DNA of 61,517 nucleotides from an uncultured Alphaproteobacteria bacterium (lineage in GTDB: Bacteria > Pseudomonadota > Alphaproteobacteria > Rhizobiales > Ancalomicrobiaceae): NCBI GenBank assembly GCA_937892955.1, contig CALBKH010000028.1, positions 1 through 61,517 of the forward strand, given 5' to 3'. Shown here one piece after another: positions 25,525 through 33,735 of this stretch. The notes under the pieces were generated by a model. That model searched no databases. It was given only the letters and a program-made list of their open reading frames with translations, and was not told the DNA's origin. A program made the translations under genes and the position numbers. Position 1 is the first letter of the stretch. Each line of letters starts with the position of its first letter.

Positions 25525-27050
25525 ACCTGCTTCTCGTCGTCGAACACGGCCGCGGTCGCCGCTGGATGAACCGTCTCGCCGAACGGCTCGGCGGTCTCGG
25601 CGCCACCGTGCGCCTGGAAGCCGTGTCTCCGCAGCATCCGGAGACGCGGGGCATCGACCTCCTGCTGCAACTCGAGCGGATGGTCATGCGCCGGCAGCGG
25701 GCGGTCGGGGCCGAACCGATCGACACGGCGACGATCGCGCCGCCGGCCGACGCCGGCTTCGCGCCGAGCCTCGTCATCGATCTGACGGCACATCCGGCGC
25801 CGCGAACGGGGGCGCGGGTCCTCGCCGTCACCTGGGACGGCCATGCCGGAGAGGAAGCGGCGATCGCTCGGCTGGTGTCGGGCGCCACGCCTCTCGTCGA
25901 GGTGGTCGATTTCGCGACCGGCGAGGTGCTGGAACGCGGCCTCGCCTCGCTGGAGAACGCCTCCGGGCTCGGCGGCGCCATCGATTCGGTGATGGCTCGT
26001 CTCGTCACGCTACTGGTGGCGCGCGTCTCGGCGATCGTCGCAGGGCGGGACCGTCCGGCGCCGCCGGTCATCCCGGCATTGCCGCGGCGGCCGGGTCGCG
26101 ACGTCGCCCGTCTCGCGGCGGCCTCGCTCGCCGGCTCCCTCGCCCGCATGCTCTATCGGCTCTCGTGCCACGCGCCGCACTGGCGGGTCGGCTGGCGCTT
26201 CGTCGACGGTCCCGGCATCGCCGAGACCGGCGACCTTTCCGGGCCGACGTTCAAGGTCGTGCCCGATCCCGGTCACAGCTTCTTCGCCGATCCCTTCCCG
26301 ATCACCCGCGACGGTCGCACCTTCGTCTTCGTCGAGGAACTCGACCATCGCGTCGGCAAGGGATTCATCTCGGCCATTCCCTTCGACGAGACGGGGCCGT
26401 GCGGCTCATCGATCGTGGCGATCGAGGAGCCCTGGCACCTCTCCTATCCCTTCCTGATCGAACACGGCGGCGAGCTGTGGATGATCCCGGAGAGCACCAA
26501 CGCGAACGACGTGGCGCTCTACCGCTGCACCCGCTTCCCCGACCGCTGGGAGCGCGCCGCGACGTTGATCGACGGTGTCTCGCTCTCCGATGCGACCGTC
26601 TTCGAAGAGGGCGGGCGCTGGTGGATGTTCGGAACGGACCACGACGGCGAAGGCGGTTGGTCGGACGTGCTCACCATCCATTCGGCACCGTCGCTGTTCG
26701 GACCGTGGACGGCGCATGCCGCCAATCCGGTGATGGTCGACCGTACCGCGGCGCGGCCGGCCGGCGCGGTCTTCCGTCGGGACGGTCGGCTCTTCCGCCC
26801 GGTGCAGGACTGCAGCGACGGCTACGGCGCCGCCCTCGCCATCGCCGAGATCACCCGCCTCGACGACGAGGGCTACGAGCAGGTGGTGCACCATCGACTG
26901 GCGCCGGGGCCGCGCTGGCCGGGCCGCAAGTTCCACACGCTCAACCGCATCGGCCGGCTCGAGGTGATCGACGGCTCGGTGGTGCGACCCAAATGGTCCC
27001 CCCTCGCCGCGATCGTCGATCGCCTGTCGGCTCCCGGAGACGCGGCATGA
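25521..27050 (+). CDS. GINT1/GH43-like beta-propeller protein of the polysaccharide cluster
   Basis: The 509-residue product starts at the ATG overlapping the upstream stop; a GGAGGGCGGC precedes it. Residues 1-190 form an alpha/beta region without a named match, beginning MNLLLVVEHGRGRRWMNRL. Residues 235-500 look like the five-bladed propeller shared by plant glucosamine inositolphosphorylceramide transferase N-termini and GH43-type enzymes: PGHSFFADPFPITRDGRTFV, WHLSYPFLIEHGGELWMIPE and DATVFEEGGRWWMFGT. Acidic residues follow the propeller pattern (FADPF, MIPE). Its place between a GT4 and the flippase suggests a role in making or modifying the repeat unit. Transferase or hydrolase activity is unknown. 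Confidence 0.75.
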   Translation: MNLLLVVEHGRGRRWMNRLAERLGGLGATVRLEAVSPQHPETRGIDLLLQLERMVMRRQRAVGAEPIDTATIAPPADAGFAPSLVIDLTAHPAPRTGARVLAVTWDGHAGEEAAIARLVSGATPLVEVVDFATGEVLERGLASLENASGLGGAIDSVMARLVTLLVARVSAIVAGRDRPAPPVIPALPRRPGRDVARLAAASLAGSLARMLYRLSCHAPHWRVGWRFVDGPGIAETGDLSGPTFKVVPDPGHSFFADPFPITRDGRTFVFVEELDHRVGKGFISAIPFDETGPCGSSIVAIEEPWHLSYPFLIEHGGELWMIPESTNANDVALYRCTRFPDRWERAATLIDGVSLSDATVFEEGGRWWMFGTDHDGEGGWSDVLTIHSAPSLFGPWTAHAANPVMVDRTAARPAGAVFRRDGRLFRPVQDCSDGYGAALAIAEITRLDDEGYEQVVHHRLAPGPRWPGRKFHTLNRIGRLEVIDGSVVRPKWSPLAAIVDRLSAPGDAA

Positions 27051-28360
27051 CCACCCGTTTCCAGAGTGTGCTCTCCGAGCACCCGGTGGTGGGCGCCGTC
27101 CTGTCGCTGGGTGTGAAGGTGGCGGGATCCGGCGTGGCGCTGGTGATGTTCGCGCTCGCGGCGCGGACCATGGACGTCGCCGACTTCGGCCTGCTGGTCA
27201 TCGCCTTCAACGCCGTGTCCTTCCTCGCCGTCCTCGCCGTGCTCGGCCAGGACACGCTGATTTTGAGGTCGTGGGGCGAGTTCTTCGAACGCTCGCCGGC
27301 ACTCGCCCGCGGCGCCGTCGCCTACGGCCTCAAGGTGTCGGCGCTCGGCGCCGTCCTCGCCGTTTCCGGCTTCCTCGGATGGGCGACGGCGATCGACGGG
27401 CGGCTCGCCACCGCCGATCTCGTCTCGGTCGCCGCCTTCCTCTTCACCCAGACACTGCTCCACTACGGCTCGAGCCTGACGCGTGCGGTGCGCGGCGTCT
27501 TCCTCTCCGAGCCGAACCGCGAGTTGACCTGGCGGTTGCCGCTGATGATGTCGCTCGGCTGGGCGCTGCTCTCGGGCGGGCGGACGTCGATCACCTCGTT
27601 CTTCGCCGTCGCCGCCGCCGGACAGGTCGCCGCGCTCGTCTTCCAGTCGATCGCGGTACGCAACGGCATGCCGGCGGCGATCCGCACGACCACGGCCGAA
27701 TACGCCACCGGCGACTGGACCCGGCGCTCGGCCGCCATGACCACCGCCGCCATGGCCGAAGCCGCCAACCAATATGCCGACGTGGTGCTGATCGGCGCCC
27801 TCGCCGGTCCGGTCGCCTCGGCCGGCTATTTCGTCGCCGCCCGCATCGCCAGCGTCTTCCCGATGCTGACCTCGGGCCTGCACAACTACTCCGCCTCACG
27901 CATCGCCGAGCTCTACTACGGCGGCCGCGCCCACGAGCTGCAGCGCCTGCTCACCCGGGTGATGATGCTGGCGCTGGCGCTGGTCGGCGCGCTGGTGGCG
28001 GTGATCGTCTTCGCCGGGCCGTGGCTCCTGTCGCTGTTCGGGGAGGCCTATCGCGACGAGTTCCTCATCCTGCTGGTGCTCGCCGGCGTCGCCGCCTTCA
28101 CCACGCTGATGGGTCCGGGCAGCATGATGATGCTGACCATGGGGCGGGAGAAGCTCTACCTGAAGCTGGTGGTGGGGGCGCTGGCGGTGCGGGTCGCCGC
28201 CCTCGTCGCACTGGTGCCGACGATGGGCATCCTCGGTGCGGCGATCGCCGTCGGCATCGCCATCGCACCGTTCTCGGCACTCGTCGCCTTTCTGTGCGCC
28301 CGCGACACCGGCGTCGATCCGAGCGCCCTGGCGATCGTTCGAAATCGCCGGGATCCGTAA
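27047..28360 (+). CDS. Polysaccharide flippase (Wzx/MOP superfamily)
   Basis: The 437-residue protein has about twelve predicted membrane helices spread over its length. It begins with the typical flippase start (helix with VALVMFALAARTMDVADFGLL near residue 28) and has IASVFPMLTSGLHNYSASRI near 265. Wzx flippases move lipid-linked repeat units across the inner membrane. The ATG overlaps the previous stop codon, so the polymerase-GT4-propeller-flippase genes form one coupled operon. A T-rich hairpin follows at 28400. Confidence 0.87.
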   Translation: MTTRFQSVLSEHPVVGAVLSLGVKVAGSGVALVMFALAARTMDVADFGLLVIAFNAVSFLAVLAVLGQDTLILRSWGEFFERSPALARGAVAYGLKVSALGAVLAVSGFLGWATAIDGRLATADLVSVAAFLFTQTLLHYGSSLTRAVRGVFLSEPNRELTWRLPLMMSLGWALLSGGRTSITSFFAVAAAGQVAALVFQSIAVRNGMPAAIRTTTAEYATGDWTRRSAAMTTAAMAEAANQYADVVLIGALAGPVASAGYFVAARIASVFPMLTSGLHNYSASRIAELYYGGRAHELQRLLTRVMMLALALVGALVAVIVFAGPWLLSLFGEAYRDEFLILLVLAGVAAFTTLMGPGSMMMLTMGREKLYLKLVVGALAVRVAALVALVPTMGILGAAIAVGIAIAPFSALVAFLCARDTGVDPSALAIVRNRRDP

Positions 28361-28399
28361 CGTCTTCGTTAGGGTTTACGCACGTTCGTAAATGCCGAA

Positions 28400-28422
28400 A
28401 CGGCTGATTTGGCCGTCTTTTT
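28400..28422 (+). terminator. Intrinsic terminator or attenuator between the flippase and WecG-like genes
   Basis: ACGGC (28400-28404), a seven-base loop and GCCGT (28412-28416) are followed by CTTTTT, one of the few T tracts in this GC-rich window. It can end the operon from 22813. If a promoter lies in 28361-28399 it would instead act as a leader attenuator for the gene at 28462. Confidence 0.65.
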
Positions 28423-28461
28423 ACCTCTGCCTCCTAGAATTCCTCGCGGAGGTACGAAGAC

Positions 28462-29298
28462 ATGCCCGAGATCACCAGCAGCATCGCCCAGACGACCTAC
28501 GTCCCCGGCGCATCGACATGGGTCGACGCCGAACGGCACGTGCAGCGCCCCGGGACGATCCGGCTCGGCGGGCTGCCGATCACCGTCGTCGACCGGGCGG
28601 AAGCGGCCCGTCGCATGGTCGAGGAAGCGCTGGCGCGGCGTGGCACCGGCCTGCCGCCGCAGTATCTCACCTCCGCCAACGGCCAGGTGCTGGTCGAGTG
28701 CGCGCGCGACGAGCAGATCCGCGACCTCTTCCTCCAGGCCGACGCCATCCATGCCGACGGCATGCCGATGGTCTACGCCTCCTGGCAGATGGCGACCATC
28801 CCGCTTCCGGAACGGGTCGCGACCACCGACCTCGTCCACGACGTGATGAAACTCTCGGGCGCCGCGGGCCTGCGCTCGTTCCTGCTCGGCGCGACGGCGG
28901 AGGCCAATGCCGCCGCGGTCGCCAAACTGCGTGTCCTCTATCCGGACGTGCCGGAGATCGACGGGCGTGACGGATACTTCTCCGAAGACGAGGAAGCCGC
29001 GGTCTGCGAGGCGGTGAACGCCTACGCCCCCGACGTTCTGTGGCTCGGCCTCGGCGTGCCGAAGGAACAGGCCTTCGTGGCGCGCAACCGCCATCGCCTG
29101 ACCCGGGTCGGGGTGATCAAGACCTCCGGCGGTCTCTTCGACTTCCTGTCGGGCAAGCGGGCGCGGGCGCCGAAGCTGGTCCAGGCGCTCGGCTTCGAAT
29201 GGGCGTGGCGGGCGATGCTCGAACCGCGCCGGCTCGGCAAGCGCTATCTCGACACCAATTTCGCGGCGATGCGCCTTCTCCTGACCGAGACCGACTGA
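28462..29298 (+). CDS. WecG/TagA/CpsF-family glycosyltransferase
   Basis: The 278-residue protein has the GT26 hallmarks: LTSANGQVLVECARDEQ near residue 71, LQADAIHADGMPMVYASWQM near 90, and LWLGLGVPKEQAFVARNRHR near 194. Such enzymes transfer a sugar (often a ManNAc or mannuronosyl unit) to a lipid-linked intermediate. The ATG at 28462 is preceded by GGAGG; that ribosome site can pair with CCTCC at 28430-28434. The next gene begins two bases after its stop codon. Confidence 0.9.
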   Translation: MPEITSSIAQTTYVPGASTWVDAERHVQRPGTIRLGGLPITVVDRAEAARRMVEEALARRGTGLPPQYLTSANGQVLVECARDEQIRDLFLQADAIHADGMPMVYASWQMATIPLPERVATTDLVHDVMKLSGAAGLRSFLLGATAEANAAAVAKLRVLYPDVPEIDGRDGYFSEDEEAAVCEAVNAYAPDVLWLGLGVPKEQAFVARNRHRLTRVGVIKTSGGLFDFLSGKRARAPKLVQALGFEWAWRAMLEPRRLGKRYLDTNFAAMRLLLTETD

Positions 29299-29300
29299 CG

Positions 29301-30452
29301 ATGACGTCGCGCGCCCTCCTCGTGCCGTCGATCTTCGCCGCGGCGCTCCTCGCCGCGGCCTCTGCGTCCGCCGAAGAGGCCACTCCGGCGGCGACCTGCT
29401 CGTCAGGTCACCCCGAACTGGCGCGCGGCTTCTCGCTCACCGGCTGGTTCGACGAGCCGGTGGCCCGTCCGCCGGATCTCGTCCGGCTGCGCGCCCTGTC
29501 GCGGCGCGGCTTCACCCATGTTCGCCTGCCGGTGGCGGCGGAGAGCGTGATGACGCGGTTCTCGCGCCCGGCGGAGATCGCGGCGCGGCGACGGGCGATC
29601 GGCACCGGGCTCGATGCGCTGGCGGCGGCGGGTTTCGCCGTCGTCGTCGATCTGCACGGCGGTGCGCAACTCGAAGCCCTCCTCCGCCGCGATCCCAAGG
29701 CGGCGCGCGCGGCGGTGATCGAGGCGTGGGGCGTGCTCGGACCGCTGGTCGAAGCGCGGGTGGCGCGCAAGGTGTCGGCGGAAGTGCTCAACGAGCCGCC
29801 GCTCGACGATGCGGCGTGGCGCGCGACGCAGGCGACGATCGTCGCGGCGATGCGGCGGGAGATGCCGACGGCGACCTTCGTGGTCTCCACCGGCGGACCG
29901 CAGCGGGTCGAGCGGCTGACCGCCTCGGCGCCGATCGCCGACGCGAACACCGTCTACGCGGTCCACTACTACGACCCGATGGTCTTCACCCATCAAGGGG
30001 CGGACTGGATCCGTCCCGATCCGATCGGTTGGCTGCACGACGTTCCCTTCCCGATCCGGGCGGGCGATCCGAAGTTCGCCGCGCTTCTCGCCTCGTTCCG
30101 CGCCACCGGTCCGAAACCGGTCGCCGACTATCTGGCGAGCCTTTCGGGTCGTTCCTTCGGCGTCGCCGACGTCGAGCGCGACATGCGGGCGCTCGGCGCC
30201 TGGAGCCGGAAGTACGGCCGCGACGTGGTGATCGGCGAATTCGGGGTCTATCGCGCCCGTGTCGCACCGGCCGACCGGGTGGCGTGGCTCGCGGCGGTTG
30301 CCGGCGCGGCGGCGAGGAACTGCATCGGCTGGACCCATTGGGACTATCGGGACGGCTTCGGATTCGTCGACGCGAAAACCGGCGAAGCGGACGAGGCGGT
30401 GCTCTCCGCCCTCTTCGGACGGCGAAGCGGCGGGGCGTCGCCGCGGTCGTGA
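29301..30452 (+). CDS. Secreted glycoside hydrolase family 5 (endoglycanase)
   Basis: The 383-residue product has a signal peptide (MTSRALLVPSIFAAALLAAA, cleaved near SASA). A GH5-type TIM barrel follows. FTHVRLPVAAES near residue 73 is the strand-3 Arg region. SAEVLNEPPLDD carries the acid/base Glu165, YAVHYYDPMVFTH lies near 221, and VIGEFGVYR carries the nucleophile Glu313. The protein is probably periplasmic or secreted and would cleave a beta-glycan. Location in a polysaccharide operon suggests it trims the polymer made here, as known for glycanases of other exopolysaccharide systems. The ATG was chosen two bases after the previous stop; a longer frame has no signal peptide. Confidence 0.88.
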   Translation: MTSRALLVPSIFAAALLAAASASAEEATPAATCSSGHPELARGFSLTGWFDEPVARPPDLVRLRALSRRGFTHVRLPVAAESVMTRFSRPAEIAARRRAIGTGLDALAAAGFAVVVDLHGGAQLEALLRRDPKAARAAVIEAWGVLGPLVEARVARKVSAEVLNEPPLDDAAWRATQATIVAAMRREMPTATFVVSTGGPQRVERLTASAPIADANTVYAVHYYDPMVFTHQGADWIRPDPIGWLHDVPFPIRAGDPKFAALLASFRATGPKPVADYLASLSGRSFGVADVERDMRALGAWSRKYGRDVVIGEFGVYRARVAPADRVAWLAAVAGAAARNCIGWTHWDYRDGFGFVDAKTGEADEAVLSALFGRRSGGASPRS

Positions 30453-30508
30453 GGACCGGCGCGGCGACGAAGACATGCGGCGGGACATCCGTCGCGGAGG
30501 GAGGAACG

Positions 30509-32314
30509 ATGGAAGCGATCGCACTCGACGGAGCGGTGGGCTGGTTCCACCCGGCGACCGGTGGGCGTGGCGTGATCGTCGTCGGCGCACACGGCTACGA
30601 GGATCTGTGCTCGCGCGTCACTCTGCGCAGCCTCGCCGACGGACTGGCCGCGGCCGGTCTGCCGACGCTCCGGATCGATCCGCGCGACACCGGCGACGCC
30701 GCCGATCTTCCCCCCGAGGCGGATCGCGTGGCGGCATGGACCGCCGACACGATCGCCGCGGTGCGCTGGATGCGCGACACGGTCGGGGTCGGCGAGATCG
30801 TCCTCGTCGGACTGCGGGTCGGCGCGCTCGTCGCCACCGCGGCGGCGCTCGACCTCGGCGACGTCGACCGACTGGTGCTGCTGGCGCCTCCGGCGAACGG
30901 CCGGGCGCTCCGGCGCGAACTCTCGATCCTCGCCCGGCTGGTCGACGGCATGGGCGGCGGAACCCACGACGACGGGTCGATCGAGATCGCCGGATTCCGT
31001 CTCGATGCGGCGACGCTCGGACGGCTCGAGGCGATCGATCCGACCACCCTCCCCCGCGCCCCGGCGCGCGACGTGCTGCTGGTCGGCGACATCGGCGCGG
31101 CGGCTTTCGGCCGTCTCGTCGCGGCGATGGAGACGACCGGCGCGACGGTCGCGACCCTGCCCTTCGAGGGCTATGCGCGGATGATGTGCGATCCGACGGC
31201 CTCCGAGCCGGCGGTGGAGACGGCGGCCGCGGTGATCGGACGGCTCGCCCGCGATCTTCCCGCCGCAACGGTCGCGCCGGCGAAGCTCGCCGTGGCGCGC
31301 CTTTCCGGTGACGGTTGGATCGAAGAGCGCTTCGTCTTCGGCGACGGGCTCGCCGGCATCCTGTGCCTGCCGACGGCCCCGAGCACGCCGCGCCGTTCGG
31401 CGATCTGGCTCAACTCGGGGCGCAACCACCACATCGGTTGGGCGCGCCAGACGGTCGATCTGTCGCGGCGGCTGGCGCGGTCCGGCGTGGCGGTGCTGCG
31501 CATGGATCTCGCCGGCATCGGCGACAGCCCGGCCCATGCCCACACTCCGCCGACGGCGCTCTACCACGATGTCGGCAAAGACGATGTCGTGGCGGCGCTC
31601 GACGAGATGGCGCGGCGCGGCCACGCCCGACCCTGGGTGATCGGCGCCTGTTCGGGCGCCTATCAGGCGTTCCATACCGCGGTCGACGACCCGCGCATCG
31701 CCGGCATCGTGCTGATCAACCAGCTCTGTTTCATCTGGGACGCGAGCTATGCGGTGCATCTGTCCGCCTGGATGAAGGCGCGGCCGCACGAGTTCGAGGC
31801 GGAAGCGAAACGCGCCGAAGAGGGCGATGACGACCTGGGCCGCAACGGCCCGCTGGCGCTCGCTTGGCGGCTCGCCAAGCGCGGCGTCCGTATCGGTCTC
31901 GACGGCTATCGGCGGCTGCGCGCCGGCGGCGCGAACGGTCGCCCCGGGCCGATCGAGAGCCGCTTTCGGGCGCTTTCGGCGCGCGGCGCCGGCGTGTCGA
32001 TCGTCCTGTCGGAGGGCGACAAGGCGGTCGGCGAACTCGAACTCCACACCGGCCGCGACGGCGAGCGCATCGCCGACCTGCCGGGTGTCGAAATTCTGAT
32101 CATACCGGACTCCGACCACTCGCTGACGCCGCCGGCGGCGCGCGAGCGGCTCGGCAACCATCTGGTGGCGCGATTGGCCGAGGCCGACGGCGATCATGGC
32201 CGGCGCGCACCCCGGCCGTCGGCCGACGATCACGAGGAGGGTCGGCAGGTGGTGACGCCGACGACCTTCGCGGCGGCAGCGCGGGCCGCGTTCGCGCGCG
32301 GCATGACCACCTGA
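30509..32314 (+). CDS. Tandem alpha/beta-hydrolase protein with altered nucleophile elbows
   Basis: The 601-residue product contains two alpha/beta-hydrolase folds. Domain 1 (about 1-255) has GVIVVGAHGYEDLCSR near 20, but its elbow reads LVGLRVGAL, with Arg103 where the catalytic Ser belongs, and no catalytic His is evident. Domain 2 (about 265-560) has IWLNSGRNHHIG near 297, elbow VIGACSGAY with Cys381 at the nucleophile position, a likely acid Asp504 (SEGDKAVG) and His537 (PDSDHSL). Domain 2 could be a Cys- or shifted Ser-based esterase; domain 1 looks like a pseudoenzyme. The fused pair recalls the two hydrolases that accompany exosortase/EPS loci. GGAGGGAGG precedes the ATG. The last 45 residues are Ala/Arg-rich. 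Confidence 0.82.
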   Translation: MEAIALDGAVGWFHPATGGRGVIVVGAHGYEDLCSRVTLRSLADGLAAAGLPTLRIDPRDTGDAADLPPEADRVAAWTADTIAAVRWMRDTVGVGEIVLVGLRVGALVATAAALDLGDVDRLVLLAPPANGRALRRELSILARLVDGMGGGTHDDGSIEIAGFRLDAATLGRLEAIDPTTLPRAPARDVLLVGDIGAAAFGRLVAAMETTGATVATLPFEGYARMMCDPTASEPAVETAAAVIGRLARDLPAATVAPAKLAVARLSGDGWIEERFVFGDGLAGILCLPTAPSTPRRSAIWLNSGRNHHIGWARQTVDLSRRLARSGVAVLRMDLAGIGDSPAHAHTPPTALYHDVGKDDVVAALDEMARRGHARPWVIGACSGAYQAFHTAVDDPRIAGIVLINQLCFIWDASYAVHLSAWMKARPHEFEAEAKRAEEGDDDLGRNGPLALAWRLAKRGVRIGLDGYRRLRAGGANGRPGPIESRFRALSARGAGVSIVLSEGDKAVGELELHTGRDGERIADLPGVEILIIPDSDHSLTPPAARERLGNHLVARLAEADGDHGRRAPRPSADDHEEGRQVVTPTTFAAAARAAFARGMTT

Positions 32315-32323
32315 CCGATCGCT

Positions 32324-32346
32324 CGGCCGCCGATCGACGGCGGCCG
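32324..32346. terminator. Convergent terminator-like hairpin closing polysaccharide block A
   Basis: CGGCCGCC (32324-32331), loop GATCGAC and GGCGGCCG (32339-32346) form a perfect 8-bp GC stem in the 40-base gap between convergent genes. No T tract follows. Confidence 0.5.
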
Positions 32347-32354
32347 GACCGACC

Positions 32355-32972
32355 TCAGGCGCCGTTGCCGCCGCCCTTGGGGCGGGGCATGCGGAAGAGT
32401 TCGGTGACGTGGAAGAAATCCGAATAGCCGCAACGGCCGATGGTGCCGGCGCGCACCATGTCGAAGCGGCCGTCGATCATGCAGTCGTCACGGATGTGGA
32501 CGCCGACCACCTCGCCGAAGACGACGTGATTGCCGGTCGCCCGTCCACCCACCGTTTTCGGATTGAGGATCTCGGTGACCCGGCATTCGAGCGAAGCCGC
32601 CGCTTCGCCGACGCGCGGCGGGCGCACCAGCCGCGACGCCTCTCGCGTCAGGCCGACATGGTCGAATTCGCTCACACCGCGCGGCAGGGGCGCCGAGCTT
32701 TCGTTCATCGCGTCGCGCAGGTCGAAGCTGGCGAGGTTGACGACGAATTCGCGCGTCTCGGCGCAGGCCGCCACCGTGTCCTTCCATCCGTCGGAGGAGA
32801 ACATGACCATCGGCGGCGCGGCGCAGACCGCATTGAAATAGCTGTAGGGCGCGAGATTGACGCGTCCTGTGGCGTCGATGGTCGAGATCCAGGCGATCGG
32901 GCGGGGCGCGACGATCGCCTTGAACGGATCGATGGCGAGGCCGGGCAGCCCGTCGGCGACGGCGTAGAACAT
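32355..32972 (-). CDS. Flavin reductase-like domain protein
   Basis: The 205-residue protein has the FMN-binding split-barrel signature APRPIAWISTIDATGRVN near residue 22, LAPYSYFNAVCAAPPMVMFS near 40, and VNLASFDLRDAM near 79. Such proteins reduce or bind FMN, often with NAD(P)H. The ATG at 32972 lies 5 bases after the nitroreductase stop, so both flavoproteins are likely co-transcribed. The C-terminus has MPRPKGGGNGA. Confidence 0.88.
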   Translation of the reverse strand: MFYAVADGLPGLAIDPFKAIVAPRPIAWISTIDATGRVNLAPYSYFNAVCAAPPMVMFSSDGWKDTVAACAETREFVVNLASFDLRDAMNESSAPLPRGVSEFDHVGLTREASRLVRPPRVGEAAASLECRVTEILNPKTVGGRATGNHVVFGEVVGVHIRDDCMIDGRFDMVRAGTIGRCGYSDFFHVTELFRMPRPKGGGNGA

Positions 32973-32977
32973 GGGCC

Positions 32978-33547
32978 TCAGGCGCTCCACTCGGTGACGA
33001 TGTCGTCGAAGGCGGGACGCGGGCGGTCGACCGGCGGCACCGTCGGCGTGCCGATGGCGATCAGGCCGGCGAAGCGTTCGCCCGGCTTCGCGCCGAGGAT
33101 GGCGGCGGCTCGCTCGTCGTAGCAGCACCAGCCGGAAAGCCACTGGCCGGCGTAGCCGAGGGCGTGGGCGGCGAGGAGCAGGTTCATGCAGGCGGCGCCG
33201 ACGGAGAGTTCCTGCTCCCAGACGGGGATCTTGAAGTGCTCCTGGGTGCGAGCGATCACCCCGACGGTGAGCGGCACGCGCTGGAACCGGGTCATCTCGA
33301 ACTCGGCCTTCTCGGCCGGCACGTCGGGGAACTTCGCCCGGTAGAGCGGTTCGAGTCGCGCGTCGAGGGCGGCGCGACCGGGGCCGCGGTAGAGCACGAA
33401 ACGCCAGGGCGTGAGTTTGCCGTGGTCGGGCACGCGGGCGGCGACGGCGACGAGACGGCGGATCTCCGCCTCGCTCGGGCCGGGTTCGGCGAGCTGGGCG
33501 GCGGCGATGGTGCGGCGGGTCTCGAGCAGTTCGAGCGCGTCGGGCAT
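32978..33547 (-). CDS. Nitroreductase family protein (YdjA-like)
   Basis: The 189-residue product begins MPDALELLETRRTIAAAQLA. It has VAARVPDHGKLTPWRFVLY near residue 35, the FMN-binding region of the family, and GAACMNLLLAAHALGYAGQW near 117. Family members use FMN and NAD(P)H to reduce nitro or quinone compounds; the natural substrate is unknown. The minimal length matches YdjA-type enzymes. The longer open frame upstream of 33547 codes for Arg/Pro-rich non-homologous sequence and was excluded. Confidence 0.88.
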   Translation of the reverse strand: MPDALELLETRRTIAAAQLAEPGPSEAEIRRLVAVAARVPDHGKLTPWRFVLYRGPGRAALDARLEPLYRAKFPDVPAEKAEFEMTRFQRVPLTVGVIARTQEHFKIPVWEQELSVGAACMNLLLAAHALGYAGQWLSGWCCYDERAAAILGAKPGERFAGLIAIGTPTVPPVDRPRPAFDDIVTEWSA

Positions 33548-33735
33548 GAGGTCCTCGGAGCGAGTGGATCGGGTCGTAGCGAGAGGGAAGCCGCATCGAC
33601 AGATGCTGTCAACGGCGGTCGATGCGGTCGCCGCGACGAGGTGCGACTTGAAATCGCCACCCTTCTCGGGTTCCAGTTCGGTCGGGGACGAGTCGAGGCG
33701 CAGAAGCGCCCGATCCGCGTTGCCCGAGAGGAACC

